Below the pieces are notes generated by a model, which was not told where the DNA came from, searched no databases, and saw nothing but the letters and a program-made list of their open reading frames with translations. From Paracoccaceae bacterium (GTDB lineage Bacteria; Pseudomonadota; Alphaproteobacteria; Rhodobacterales; Rhodobacteraceae): a DNA stretch of 64,000 bases. Both the position numbers and the translations under genes were made by a program. The stretch lies in the NCBI GenBank assembly GCA_033344815.1, contig JAWPMR010000001.1, positions 1,040,136-1,104,135 of the forward strand, written 5' to 3'. Shown here in pieces: positions 1-9,435 of the stretch. Positions within the stretch are counted from its first letter, which is position 1. The number at the start of each line of letters is the position of its first letter.

Positions 1-2
1 TT

Positions 3-584
3 GCCTTTAACCTCGTATTGCTCGCCGCATTGGCAAGTCCGGGTCCGGCGATGCTCTATTGTATCAGGACATCGGTCAGCGCCGGGCGGGTCGCGGGGCT
101 TGCAGCGGGCCTTGGTCTGGCCACGGCTGCATCTCTCTGGTCGCTGTCAGCGCTCTTGGGGCTGGATGCGCTTTTTCGAGTATTTCCCTGGACATACACA
201 CTTCTGAAAACGGTTGGTGCTCTTTATCTGATCTGGCTAGCGGTACAGACTTGGCGTCACGCGCGCGATCCGGTCGGGGCCTCTGATCGGCCTGCACGGC
301 GCGCGTTTTTGGCGGGGCTCCTGATCAATGCGGGCAATCCCAAATCCATGCTCTTCGCCGCCGCTGTGATCGTTGTGGTTTTTCCGACCGGGCTGACGAT
401 GGCGGAAATATCTCTGATCGTCACAAACCATTTTGCTTTGGAAGTTCTGTTCTACGGGCTTTTCGCAGCCCTGTTGTCCAGTACTCCAGCACGGCGCGGA
501 TATATGAGCGCCAAACCCATTCTGGACCGCATAACCGCAACACTGCTGGGGGCTTTGGGATTGCGCCTGCTGACTGAAAGGTAA
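3..584 (+). CDS. LysE-family amino acid exporter, 5'-truncated by window edge
   Basis: The reading frame is open from base 3, so the true start lies outside the window. The visible N-terminus reads [19 protein letters not shown], with the Pro-Gly-Pro segment typical of the first membrane helix of LysE/RhtB exporters, followed by a GR-x-AGLAAGLG stretch. Further hydrophobic helices (around [12 protein letters not shown] and [15 protein letters not shown]) fit the family, which exports amino acids or related metabolites across the inner membrane. The C-terminal part is short and the end ([11 protein letters not shown]) matches the family. The substrate cannot be inferred. The stop lies 5 bases before gpt, and the gpt ribosome-binding site overlaps the last codons, so the two are probably cotranscribed. 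Confidence 0.85.
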   Translation, partial: AFNLVLLAALASPGPAMLYCIRTSVSAGRVAGLAAGLGLATAASLWSLSALLGLDALFRVFPWTYTLLKTVGALYLIWLAVQTWRHARDPVGASDRPARRAFLAGLLINAGNPKSMLFAAAVIVVVFPTGLTMAEISLIVTNHFALEVLFYGLFAALLSSTPARRGYMSAKPILDRITATLLGALGLRLLTER

Positions 585-588
585 AGAA

Positions 589-1101
589 ATGAGCAAAGAT
601 TCAAGCCGTCTGCCCCATGAGAAGGGCTTTCACATCAGTTGGGACCAGATCCATCGCGATAGTCGTGCCTTGGCCTGGCGTCTGGATGGGCAAGGTCCGG
701 ACGGTGGCGCATGGCGCGCAGTGGTGGCAATCACACGCGGCGGTATGGCCCCAGCCATGATTGCCGCGCGCGAATTGGACATTCGCACGGTCGATACGAT
801 TTCGATAAAGTCCTATGACCATCAAAAACAATCCGAAGCCAAGATGCTGAAAGCGCCGGACAAGACGCTTATGGGAGATGGCACTGGCATCCTGATCATC
901 GATGATCTGGTGGACAGCGGCAAGACACTTGAAGTCGTGCGCGCGATGTACCCCAAGGCCCATTTTGCCACGGTCTATGCCAAGCCTTCGGGCCGCCCGC
1001 AGGTAGATACATTTATCACCGAGGTCAGTCAGGACACATGGATCTTTTTCCCATGGGATATGGCGTTGCAATATGTTGAGCCTTATCGCGGCACTGATTG
1101 A
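589..1101 (+). CDS. gpt: Xanthine(-guanine) phosphoribosyltransferase
   Basis: Purine salvage enzyme that joins xanthine or guanine to PRPP to make XMP or GMP. At 170 residues it has the size of the XGPRT family. The PRPP-binding motif is clear ([13 protein letters not shown], about residues 102-114), as are the N-terminal [13 protein letters not shown] segment and the late [17 protein letters not shown] segment that in this family shapes the purine site. The ATG at 589 is preceded by GAAAGGTAAAGAA, a good ribosome-binding site lying at the end of the LysE-like gene. Assignment to gpt rather than hpt rests on length and the WIFFPWD end. Confidence 0.92.
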   Translation: MSKDSSRLPHEKGFHISWDQIHRDSRALAWRLDGQGPDGGAWRAVVAITRGGMAPAMIAARELDIRTVDTISIKSYDHQKQSEAKMLKAPDKTLMGDGTGILIIDDLVDSGKTLEVVRAMYPKAHFATVYAKPSGRPQVDTFITEVSQDTWIFFPWDMALQYVEPYRGTD

Positions 1102-1209
1102 ACCGCGCAAAAACTGAATGCCTCCGTCGAGAGTATTTGAGGCCAAAAGAACCCGATCCGCAAAAGACATCCGCACCCGTTGAACGGGATGCCGCCAGAC
1201 TGGAGCGAC

Positions 1210-2394
1210 ATGATGACGATTTCGAGAACCGCCGCAACTTTTGCGCCGCCAGTCATGGAGGCACGACGCTGGTTGGACGGGATTGATTTTCCCACCGATC
1301 GACCGCTGATAAACGTCAGTCAGGCCGCCCCTGTTGACCCTCCGCCCGACTCTCTGAGACAGGTTATGGCAGATGTGGCGCTGAGCCGTGATGATGCGCA
1401 TCTATACGGGCCGGTGCTGGGCTTGCCTGATTTGCGCACCGAACTCGCGCGGCAAACCAGCCGGATCTATGGCGGCGATGTCGATACCGCCCAAGTAGCG
1501 ATTACCTCCGGGTGCAATCAGGCTTTTGCTGCGGCCGTTGCGACGCTTTGTGCTGAGGGCGACGAAATCATTCTGCCAACGCCGTGGTATTTCAACCATA
1601 AAATGTGGCTCGATATGTCTGGTGTTAACGCTGTTCCGCTGAAAACCGATGCCGCCCTTATGCCCGATCCGGAAGTCGCACAGGGCCTGATCACGCCACG
1701 CACCCGCGCCATTGCGCTGGTGTCACCCAATAATCCGGCAGGTGTTGAATACCCCGGAGAGCTTCTGCAGGCGTTCCTCGAACTGGCGCGCCGCAACGGC
1801 ATCGCACTGATCCTTGATGAAACCTATCGCGATTTTCACAGTCAGATGGGTGCACCACATGGACTATTTGAAGATCCGGATTGGGACGACACACTGATCC
1901 ACCTCTATTCCTTTTCCAAAGCATACCGACTGACCGGGCATCGGGTCGGTGCCATCGTCACCTCGCCCGCACGCTTGTCAGAGGTTGAGAAATTTCTCGA
2001 TACTGTCGCCATTTGCCCCGGCCAGATCGGCCAGCACGCCGCCCTCTGGGGGATGCAAAACCTTGCTCAATGGCTGGCCGGAGAACGCGACGAAATTCTG
2101 GCACGTCGCAAAGCGATTGAGTCTGGGTTTCACAAATTGGAAACCCAAGGTTGGACCCTTCTCGGATCCGGAGCCTATTTCGCCTATATGGCGCATCCCT
2201 TTGAGATAAGTTCCGCCCAACTGGCCCCAAAACTCGTACGAGATCAAAGCATCCTGTGCCTGCCCGGCACGATGTTTTGCCCTGACGCCGATGCGGATGG
2301 TGCGCGACAGTTGCGCATTGCTTTTGCCAACCTTGATAAAGACGGTATTGGCGTGCTGTTTGACCGGTTGAACACAATGCGCCCGCGCGGCTGA
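1210..2394 (+). CDS. Class I/II PLP-dependent aminotransferase
   Basis: A fold-type I aminotransferase of about 394 residues. The PLP lysine sits in YSFSKAYRLTGHRVGA, and the upstream NNPAGVEYPGE and ILDETYRDF blocks match the class I/II family (Asn contact and Asp holding the pyridine nitrogen). The ATG at 1210 is chosen because CTGGAGCGAC directly precedes it; the frame is open back to a TTG at 1180, but those residues (MNGMPPDWSD) look non-coding. The substrate is unknown. It lies about 110 bases after gpt and 80 before the PpiD gene, with no tight coupling to either. Confidence 0.88.
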   Translation: MMTISRTAATFAPPVMEARRWLDGIDFPTDRPLINVSQAAPVDPPPDSLRQVMADVALSRDDAHLYGPVLGLPDLRTELARQTSRIYGGDVDTAQVAITSGCNQAFAAAVATLCAEGDEIILPTPWYFNHKMWLDMSGVNAVPLKTDAALMPDPEVAQGLITPRTRAIALVSPNNPAGVEYPGELLQAFLELARRNGIALILDETYRDFHSQMGAPHGLFEDPDWDDTLIHLYSFSKAYRLTGHRVGAIVTSPARLSEVEKFLDTVAICPGQIGQHAALWGMQNLAQWLAGERDEILARRKAIESGFHKLETQGWTLLGSGAYFAYMAHPFEISSAQLAPKLVRDQSILCLPGTMFCPDADADGARQLRIAFANLDKDGIGVLFDRLNTMRPRG

Positions 2395-2472
2395 GACCCC
2401 TTGCCCCCCGGCCCCCGGACGCTTAGACAGAGCGTCAAATCGTGACAAATGCGCCGCGCGCAAAGGGTGAAC

Positions 2473-4314
2473 ATGGCCAAAGGCTCCTCAAGCATTTCGA
2501 AAACCGCCGTCTGGATTCTGATGGGTCTGTTGATCCTGGGTCTGGGAGGGTTTGGCGCCACCAGCCTGTCGGGCAACATCCGTACCATCGGGACCGTTGG
2601 CGACATGCCTGTGTCGGTGGACAGCTATGCGCGCCAGTTGCAACAGGAAATGCAGGCGGTCCAGCAACAGACAGGCCAACCTTTGCCCTTTGCGCAGGCA
2701 CAACAAATCGGGCTCGACCGCGCGGTGCTTCAACGGGTGATCGCAACGCGCGCGCTGGATCATGAAGCCGCCCAGATGGGCCTGTCGATCGGAGATGCGA
2801 CCCTGCGCGACCGGATTCTTGAAATATCCGCTTTTCGCGGCGTGGACGGGACCTTTGATCGCGACGGATATCGCTTTGCGTTGGAACAAAACGGCGTGAC
2901 CGAGGCGCAGTTCGAAACACAGCTGCGCGAAGAAGTGTCCCGCACCTTGATCCAGGGAGCGATCCTGAACGGTGTCGTCATGCCTGATGCCTATGTGGAA
3001 ACACTGGTGAACTTCGTCGGGGAGCAGCGCAGTTTCACATGGACCCGTCTGGGAGAGGCGGATTTGGCGACCCCCATTCCAGTTGCCGACGATGTCACCT
3101 TGCGTACGCATTATGACGCGAATATCGACGCTTTCATGCTGCCTGAGACCAAGCAGATCACCTATGCGATCCTGAGCCCGGATTCGTTGATTGACGAGGT
3201 CGAGATCGCCGAGGCTGAACTGCGCGAAGCTTATGATCAGCGCAGCGCTGAATTTGACCAGCCCGAACGTCGGCTTGTGGAACGTCTCGCCTATCTGGAT
3301 GAGACAGGCGCGAATGATGCCAAGGCCGCTCTTGAGGTCGGAAACAGTTTCGAAGGTCTGGTAGAGGCGCGCGGCCTGACGCTTGCGGATATTGATCTGG
3401 GGGATGTGACTGAGGCAGAACTCGCCGACGCCGGTGCTGAGGTGTTTGCGGCGGAAGTTGGCGCAATTGTGGGTCCGCTTCCGAGCTCTTTGGGACCTGC
3501 CCTTTATCGCGTAAATGCGGTTCTTCCTGCTCAGTTTGTACCATTTGAAGACGCGCAATCCATCCTGCGTCCAGAGCTCGCGGCAGATCGCGCGCGCCGG
3601 CTGGTTGAGGCACAGGCGGAAAATCTGGACGATCTTCTGGCGGGCGGCGCCACGCTCGAAGAATTGGCAACGGACAGCGACATGATTTTGGGCAGCATTG
3701 ACTGGACCCTTGAAAGCACAGATGGCATTGCAGCTTACGAAGCATTCCGGCGCGCAGCCAACGCGGTCACGGTAGAGGACTTCCCGGAGATTGAGCAAGT
3801 GGAAGACGGCGGGTTGTTTGCCCTGCGTCTGGACGCGGTTTTGCCGCCCCGCCCGGCCCCGTTCGAACAGGCACGTGCAGACGTCTTGACCCATTGGCAA
3901 GCCGGCGAGATCGAGGCCAGCCTGACGGCTCAAATTGAAACGCAATTACCGCAACTGCGCGAAGGTGCGGAGTTTGCGACACTGGGCCTGGATGCCGTGC
4001 GCGAAGAAAACCTGTTACGCAGTAGCTTTGTAGGCGGCACACCGACCGGTTTCATGTCGGATGTTTTTGATATGGATGTCGGAGATGTCGCTGTAATGCA
4101 GGACGACGCCGCCATTGTGATCGTACGTCTGGATGAAATTGCCGCACCTGAAGAGAACGAGGATACCGCGACCCTGCGCATGCAGTTGGAACAGCAGGCG
4201 GGTCAGGCTCTTGCGCAGGACGTCTATGAAATCTTTTCAAATGATGTGACCCTGCGTGCCAACCCGCAAATCAATCCGCAGGCCTTGCAGGCGGTCCATG
4301 TGAATTTCCCCTGA
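2473..4314 (+). CDS. ppiD: PpiD/SurA-N-type periplasmic folding chaperone, inner-membrane anchored
   Basis: A protein of 613 residues with a short cytoplasmic N-terminus (AKGSSSISKT), one membrane helix (VWILMGLLILGLGGFGATSL) and a large periplasmic part. The helical segment after it (MQAVQQQTGQPLPFAQAQ ... VLQRVIATRALDHEA) matches the SurA_N region of PpiD proteins, which help outer-membrane and periplasmic proteins to fold. The middle and C-terminal parts contain parvulin-like sequence but are divergent, so peptidyl-prolyl isomerase activity is uncertain. The ATG at 2473 follows AAAGGGTGAAC; an upstream in-frame ATG at 2449 has no such site. trpE starts 3 bases after the stop, so the pair is translationally close although the functions are unrelated. 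Confidence 0.88.
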   Translation: MAKGSSSISKTAVWILMGLLILGLGGFGATSLSGNIRTIGTVGDMPVSVDSYARQLQQEMQAVQQQTGQPLPFAQAQQIGLDRAVLQRVIATRALDHEAAQMGLSIGDATLRDRILEISAFRGVDGTFDRDGYRFALEQNGVTEAQFETQLREEVSRTLIQGAILNGVVMPDAYVETLVNFVGEQRSFTWTRLGEADLATPIPVADDVTLRTHYDANIDAFMLPETKQITYAILSPDSLIDEVEIAEAELREAYDQRSAEFDQPERRLVERLAYLDETGANDAKAALEVGNSFEGLVEARGLTLADIDLGDVTEAELADAGAEVFAAEVGAIVGPLPSSLGPALYRVNAVLPAQFVPFEDAQSILRPELAADRARRLVEAQAENLDDLLAGGATLEELATDSDMILGSIDWTLESTDGIAAYEAFRRAANAVTVEDFPEIEQVEDGGLFALRLDAVLPPRPAPFEQARADVLTHWQAGEIEASLTAQIETQLPQLREGAEFATLGLDAVREENLLRSSFVGGTPTGFMSDVFDMDVGDVAVMQDDAAIVIVRLDEIAAPEENEDTATLRMQLEQQAGQALAQDVYEIFSNDVTLRANPQINPQALQAVHVNFP

Positions 4315-4317
4315 TCT

Positions 4318-5829
4318 ATGGCACTAATCCCAGAGTTTAAGGCCTTTGAGACCGCCTACGCAGCAGGGCGTAATCAAATTGTCTACACGCGGCTGGCCGC
4401 GGATCTGGACACGCCTGTTTCCTTGATGCTCAAGCTGACCGGGGCAAAAAAAGACGCCTTTGTTCTGGAATCGGTGACGGGCGGCGAAGTGCGCGGACGC
4501 TATTCGATCATCGGTATGAAACCAGATCTGATCTGGCGGTGTCACGGGACGCAGAGCGAAATCAACCGCGCTGCGCGCTATGACGCGGAAGCGTTTACCC
4601 CGCAGGACGGCAATCCGCTGGATGGGCTGCGCACGCTTCTGAGCGAAAGCAAAATTGATCTGCCCGATGACTTGCCACAGGCGGCAGCGGGGCTTTTCGG
4701 CTATCTTGGCTATGACATGGTGCGGCTGGTGGAACATCTGCCAGACATTAACCCGGACCCGCTGGGCTTGCCGGATGCTGTGATGATGCGCCCTTCCGTG
4801 GTGGCTGTGTTGGACGGTGTGAAGGGCGAGGTGACCGTCGTCTCTCCCGCTTGGGTCTCAGATGGGCAATCCGCCCGCGCGGCCTATGCGCAGGCCGCCG
4901 AACGCGTCATGGATGCAGTCCGAGATCTCGAACGCGCCATGCCCGTTGCGACCCGTGACCTTGGTGAGGCGGACACGCCCGGCGATCCGATTAGTAATTT
5001 CACCCATGACGGGTATAAATCAGCCGTCGAAAAAGCGCGCGATTATATCCGCGCCGGTGATATCTTTCAGGTGGTGCCTGCACAGCGCTGGACGCAGGAT
5101 TTCAAGCAGGATCCCTTTGCGCTCTATCGCAGCCTGCGGCGTACAAATCCTTCGCCCTTCATGTTTTATTTCAACTTCGGCGGCTTTCAGGTGATCGGTG
5201 CCAGCCCCGAAATTCTGGTGCGTGTCTTTGGCAAAGAGGTCACCATTCGACCAATCGCCGGAACGCGCCCGCGCGGCGCCACGCCTGAAGAAGACAACGC
5301 CTTGGAAGCCGATCTGCTGGCCGATCAAAAAGAGCTCGCCGAACACTTGATGCTTTTGGATCTGGGCCGCAATGATGTGGGTCGTGTTGCCAAGATTGGC
5401 ACCGTTCGCCCCACCGAAGAATTCATCGTCGAGCGCTATAGCCATGTGATGCACATCGTATCCAACGTGGTGGGCGAATTGCACGACGACAAGGACGCGC
5501 TGGACGCGTTTTTCGCTGGTATGCCTGCGGGCACAGTATCCGGCGCGCCCAAGGTGCGTGCGATGGAGATCATCGACGAGTTGGAACCTGAAAAACGCGG
5601 TGTCTACGGGGGCGGCGTTGGCTATTTCAGCGCGGGCGGCGATATGGATATGTGCATCGCGCTGCGCACCGCCGTGGTGCAGGATCAAAAGCTTTACATT
5701 CAGGCCGGGGGGGGCGTCGTCTATGACAGCGACCCGGAGGCCGAGTTTCAGGAAACCGTGCATAAATCCAACGCGATAAGGCGCGCAGCAGCCGATGCCG
5801 CGCGGTTCTCAGGCGAGGGCAACACCTGA
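4318..5829 (+). CDS. trpE: Anthranilate synthase component I
   Basis: Catalyses, with TrpG, the first step of tryptophan synthesis (chorismate plus ammonia to anthranilate). The 503 residues show the family's N-terminal regulatory part with an FVLESV block (tryptophan feedback site region) and the C-terminal chorismate-binding part: PSPFMFYFNFGG, IAGTRPRG, LMLLDLGRNDVGRVA and MPAGTVSGAPKVRAME. It lacks a fused TrpG domain, and the glutaminase gene trpG is separate, 3 kb downstream. No leader peptide rich in tryptophan codons was found before it, and it starts only 3 bases after ppiD, so transcription probably depends on an upstream promoter. Confidence 0.97.
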   Translation: MALIPEFKAFETAYAAGRNQIVYTRLAADLDTPVSLMLKLTGAKKDAFVLESVTGGEVRGRYSIIGMKPDLIWRCHGTQSEINRAARYDAEAFTPQDGNPLDGLRTLLSESKIDLPDDLPQAAAGLFGYLGYDMVRLVEHLPDINPDPLGLPDAVMMRPSVVAVLDGVKGEVTVVSPAWVSDGQSARAAYAQAAERVMDAVRDLERAMPVATRDLGEADTPGDPISNFTHDGYKSAVEKARDYIRAGDIFQVVPAQRWTQDFKQDPFALYRSLRRTNPSPFMFYFNFGGFQVIGASPEILVRVFGKEVTIRPIAGTRPRGATPEEDNALEADLLADQKELAEHLMLLDLGRNDVGRVAKIGTVRPTEEFIVERYSHVMHIVSNVVGELHDDKDALDAFFAGMPAGTVSGAPKVRAMEIIDELEPEKRGVYGGGVGYFSAGGDMDMCIALRTAVVQDQKLYIQAGGGVVYDSDPEAEFQETVHKSNAIRRAAADAARFSGEGNT

Positions 5830-5832
5830 TCC

Positions 5833-6870
5833 ATGCCCAATGCGCCCTTTGAGATTGCCGGAAAAAGGATCGCGCGGGGCAGCAGCGAGACCGTGCACTT
5901 GCCGGTTTCAACAATGCCGGATCATACGCCGGTCAACCTGTCGGTGCAGGTGCATCATGGCAAACGTATTGGGCCAACGCTCTTTGTATCGGCGGCGGTG
6001 CATGGCGACGAGGTGATCGGTGTGGAGATCGTCAGGCGTCTGTTGCGCGCTCCCCAGCTTCGCTCGTTGCGCGGGACTCTGCTGGTTGTGCCTGTGGTGA
6101 ACTCATTCGGGTTTTTGAACCGTTCTCGATACCTGCCGGACCGACGCGATCTCAATCGTTGTTTTCCCGGCCATCCCTCGGGCTCGCTGGGCTCCCGTTT
6201 GGCCCATATTTTTCTCAACGAGGTGGTACTGCGCTGCGATGTTGGGATTGATTTGCATTCCGCGGCCATCCACCGCACCAACCTGCCGCAGATCCGGGTG
6301 TCTCCTCGTGATGAGGCCACGCAGAAAATGGCTGCGGCTTTTGGCGCACCGGTGGTTTTGACGTCGCCGCTACGCGAGGGATCGCTGCGTGCTGAGGCGG
6401 CTGAGCGCGGCACGCCAGTCCTGCTTTATGAAGCGGGCGAAGGTCTTCGCTTTGATGAAATGGCAGTGCGCGCAGGCGTCATGGGCATCCTTCGGGTCAT
6501 GCGCGGCCTCGGCATGGTGGCAGCCAAGGGCGTCGCCAGAGCCAAGGTTGAACCCTATTACTGCAAATCCTCCACGTGGCTGCGCGCACCCGCCGGTGGA
6601 TTGCTGCGCACATTCCGTGCAGAAGGCGAAACGGTGGAAACGGGAGATGTGCTGGCAACAGTATCCGATCCATTTGGTGGCAAGGAAACGGACTTGCTGG
6701 CCCCCTCACCGGGAATTTTGATCGGCCGCGCCATTCTGCCTGTGGTCAATGAGGGGGATGCGGTTTTCCATCTGGCCGCCCTGAACCCGCGTGTCTCGGA
6801 AGACACCGTCGAAGATCTGGCAACTCAGTTGGAAACTGATCCGCTTTTTGACGAAGACGAGATCATCTGA
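5833..6870 (+). CDS. Succinylglutamate desuccinylase/aspartoacylase-family zinc deacylase
   Basis: 345 residues of the M14-like AstE/AspA family. Zinc-site elements are visible: VHGDEVIGVE (His and Glu ligands) and GIDLHSAA (third His). The C-terminal quarter (APAGGLLRTFRAEGETV through LAPSPGILIG) is the barrel-sandwich extension common to this family. Members remove acyl groups from N-acyl amino acids or related compounds; the substrate here is not predictable. It begins 3 bases after trpE, giving a ppiD-trpE-deacylase run. A link to tryptophan metabolism is not shown by the sequence. Confidence 0.88.
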   Translation: MPNAPFEIAGKRIARGSSETVHLPVSTMPDHTPVNLSVQVHHGKRIGPTLFVSAAVHGDEVIGVEIVRRLLRAPQLRSLRGTLLVVPVVNSFGFLNRSRYLPDRRDLNRCFPGHPSGSLGSRLAHIFLNEVVLRCDVGIDLHSAAIHRTNLPQIRVSPRDEATQKMAAAFGAPVVLTSPLREGSLRAEAAERGTPVLLYEAGEGLRFDEMAVRAGVMGILRVMRGLGMVAAKGVARAKVEPYYCKSSTWLRAPAGGLLRTFRAEGETVETGDVLATVSDPFGGKETDLLAPSPGILIGRAILPVVNEGDAVFHLAALNPRVSEDTVEDLATQLETDPLFDEDEII

Positions 6871-6901
6871 CCGCTTGTCGGGGATGTATTTGCAAATTGC
6901 G

Positions 6902-8662
6902 CTATTGGCTTTGCAAAGCCGCAGAGACAGGCACCAGCGCCACGGTTTTGGCCCGGTCTTGCAAACCCCAGATCAAGAGCGCAGAAATCGTGTCTTCACG
7001 CAGACGGCCCAGCATGATCACGCCGCCCTCGCGCCCTGCTTTGAATGCAGCCTGATCGAGAAACCGTCGAATGACCGTGGGCGTTTGTTCAGCGCTGTCA
7101 AAGTCGCGAAAGACAACCGCTGAGGGAACCCCTGATTTCGCGGCCAGCTTCTGCACAGTATTCAAGCCCTGGTTCTGCGTTACAAAGCCATGTCCGGTCT
7201 GCGCCAATATCTCGGTCACCTGTTCCGCCGCATCGCGCGTGCCTTGCAGGCCTTCGCCAACGCCCTCCAAGACGCCCACCGCTTCGGGGACCATCTCAAG
7301 AGCTGCGGCGAGCGTGACTTCGGCATCGCGCGCCGTCGCACCGCTGGGTAAATCAATCAGAGCCAGCACCTCGAAACCTTCGGCACGATATGCAGCCATG
7401 CGGTCCTGCGCGTCGGGCAGGTTCGTGTCCACCGCGAAACTGATCGGATAAGGAAAGCTGCGCAATGCAGGTAATCCTATGGTATCGCGCGACAAATTCA
7501 CCCCTTCATCCATAAGAACAATCGCCATCACCGGTTTGTCGCCTGTATTGTCAAACGCGGCTGCAAACTTCTCAACCGGGCGCAGGGCGCGCGCAGCACC
7601 TTCATTTGTCTGACCCGCCTCCGATATCTCGCCCGTTGCGTCGCCATCGGCATCTCCCGCGAGCGTTGGCAATCTGTTCACTTCGACTTCTGGCGCGAGG
7701 TTCCCAACCGTGCCTTCGGATCCCTTGAGCGCCAGCATCTGATCCTCTGGCAACGGGTCTGATTGTGGTTGCGGTGCAGGCTCCGCATCAAAAGGCCCCG
7801 AACCGATCTGCGGCACAGGCGCTGTTCCAATGACGGGCGAGACGGTGATCTCTTCTGAAACCGGGGAGTCGGGTGACGTGACAGGTGACATTGAGGGTTG
7901 CGATTGTTGCGCCTGCGCTGTTTCAGCCTCAGGGCCCGGTGTCTCAAACGCCTGCGTTTCGGACGGCACGGCGGGCGCTTTGGGTTGATCCGGGTCTTGA
8001 GAGATCGATGTGGAAACACCGGGCGCTGATTCCGGCGCTTCGGCCTCGCTGACATCGCCAAACGCGCTTTCATCCCCGCTTGGGGGCACCGGTTGTACCG
8101 GGTCGACGCTCAAGGCAATTTCGGAGTTGGCAGATGGCGTGGCAGGCTGCGCGGGATCGGTTGAAACCGTCACGGAAGGCTCCACGCTCGGGGCTTGCAG
8201 ACCTGTCGTTCGTTCCGCTGGAACAACTGGCGTCTCACCTGTCGTTGTATCAATGTCGGGCGTTGCAGTTTCCACATCAGGATCAGCCAAATCAGACGCC
8301 GCACCCGTTTCGGGCTGCGCAGCGGGCGCCATCACAGCCTCAGGAACAGCCGCCAGAGTATCGGGTTGTGGTGCCGGTATCGGTTGGCCCGTCACAGGGA
8401 CAGGCTTTTCAGCATCGGGCGTTGTTTCCTGATCCTGTGACGCAATATCGGGCTCCGATAAGGGTTCTGTCTGATCGGTTGACGGCACAGCCTCATCTAC
8501 TGCAGCCGTCGCCTCTTGCTCCTGCGGAACAATAGCGGCTTCAGGTGCTGCCAGCGTGACATCCGCCGTCTGCGAACGATCTGCAAATGTGGATACGACG
8601 CCCAATACACAAATACTGACCGCGCTGCCCCAAACAGCTCCTTTCAGAAAACCACGTGCCAC
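6902..8662 (-). CDS. Membrane-anchored protein with low-complexity linker and YibQ-type divergent polysaccharide deacetylase domain
   Basis: 586 residues in three parts. The N-terminus (residues 1-25, MARGFLKGAVWGSAVSICVL) is a membrane anchor or signal. Residues of about 28-370 form a low-complexity stretch rich in Pro, Ala, Glu, Gln, Val and Thr with no globular domain visible. The C-terminus (from about 373, KPVMAIVLMDEGVNLSRDTI) resembles the divergent polysaccharide deacetylase family (DUF610/YibQ), a NodB-like fold usually lacking the full catalytic set. The start is a GTG at 8662 preceded by GAGGTGAGGGCATC. It is transcribed away from trpG. A role in cell-envelope assembly is inferred from the architecture only. 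Confidence 0.8.
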   Translation of the reverse strand: MARGFLKGAVWGSAVSICVLGVVSTFADRSQTADVTLAAPEAAIVPQEQEATAAVDEAVPSTDQTEPLSEPDIASQDQETTPDAEKPVPVTGQPIPAPQPDTLAAVPEAVMAPAAQPETGAASDLADPDVETATPDIDTTTGETPVVPAERTTGLQAPSVEPSVTVSTDPAQPATPSANSEIALSVDPVQPVPPSGDESAFGDVSEAEAPESAPGVSTSISQDPDQPKAPAVPSETQAFETPGPEAETAQAQQSQPSMSPVTSPDSPVSEEITVSPVIGTAPVPQIGSGPFDAEPAPQPQSDPLPEDQMLALKGSEGTVGNLAPEVEVNRLPTLAGDADGDATGEISEAGQTNEGAARALRPVEKFAAAFDNTGDKPVMAIVLMDEGVNLSRDTIGLPALRSFPYPISFAVDTNLPDAQDRMAAYRAEGFEVLALIDLPSGATARDAEVTLAAALEMVPEAVGVLEGVGEGLQGTRDAAEQVTEILAQTGHGFVTQNQGLNTVQKLAAKSGVPSAVVFRDFDSAEQTPTVIRRFLDQAAFKAGREGGVIMLGRLREDTISALLIWGLQDRAKTVALVPVSAALQSQ

Positions 8663-8853
8663 GATGCCCTCACCTCATTCCGCCCCTGATCCGCTTTGAC
8701 GTTGCGCGTTTCAGGACTGTCTATCCCGGTCATGCCCTGACCTTTTGCACGTGTTTGCGCCCCTTGACGCAGCCTTGCAAGCCTGAACATGTATGCAACA
8801 CATATACCGTGCTAGAGCCTTCCTGCTCCAGCCCCGAATTCGAAGTAATGGAC

Positions 8854-9435
8854 ATGCTGCTGCTGATCGACAATTACGACAGTTTTACCTACAACCTGTT
8901 GCACTATCTGGGCAGTCTCGGGGCGGAAGTCGTCGTTCATCGTAATGACGCGCTGGATGTGCAACAAGCCATGGCCATGAACCCTGCTGGCATTTTGCTG
9001 TCCCCCGGACCTTGCGATCCGGATCAGGCAGGAATTTGCCTTGCGATTACGCAAGCAGCGGCGGAAACCCGCACGCCCTTGATGGGGGTTTGTCTGGGAC
9101 ATCAGACCATTGGACAGACGTTCGGCGGCAAGGTCGTTCAGGCAAAAGACATCGTGCACGGCAAAATGGGGCATATCGACCATAGTGGTAAGGGGCTGTT
9201 TGCCGGGCTGCCAACCCCCTTCGCCGCTACGCGCTATCATTCGCTGACGGTGGATCGCGCCACATTGCCCGACAGCCTTGAGATCACCGCCGATCTGGCG
9301 GACGGAACGATCATGGGACTTCAGCACCGGGAACTCCCCATCCACGGCGTACAATTCCATCCGGAATCAATCCGGTCAGAGCACGGCCATGCGCTTTTGC
9401 AAAACTTTCTGAACGAAATGAAGGTTGCGGCATGA
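8854..9435 (+). CDS. trpG: Anthranilate synthase component II / aminodeoxychorismate synthase glutaminase
   Basis: Class I glutamine amidotransferase of 193 residues that supplies ammonia to TrpE, and in many bacteria also to the para-aminobenzoate enzyme. The N-terminus [15 protein letters not shown] is canonical; the nucleophile Cys lies in [12 protein letters not shown] and the His/Glu of the triad in VQFHPESI. The frame is open back to 8656, but the extension is not family-like. ATG 8854 gives the canonical N-terminus; ATG 8848 (two residues longer) is equally possible. It overlaps trpD by 4 bases (ATGA). Confidence 0.95.
   Translation: MLLLIDNYDSFTYNLLHYLGSLGAEVVVHRNDALDVQQAMAMNPAGILLSPGPCDPDQAGICLAITQAAAETRTPLMGVCLGHQTIGQTFGGKVVQAKDIVHGKMGHIDHSGKGLFAGLPTPFAATRYHSLTVDRATLPDSLEITADLADGTIMGLQHRELPIHGVQFHPESIRSEHGHALLQNFLNEMKVAA

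Noticed and set aside
601-1401. 266-codon reverse frame
   Set aside because: Antisense to gpt and the aminotransferase gene, with no recognisable domain.
2488-3945. 485-codon open frame on the reverse strand
   Set aside because: It lies wholly opposite the PpiD gene, has no family resemblance and arises from high GC and codon bias.
8786-8853. Possible tryptophan attenuator before trpG
   Set aside because: No short frame with tryptophan codons and no terminator/antiterminator pair was found.
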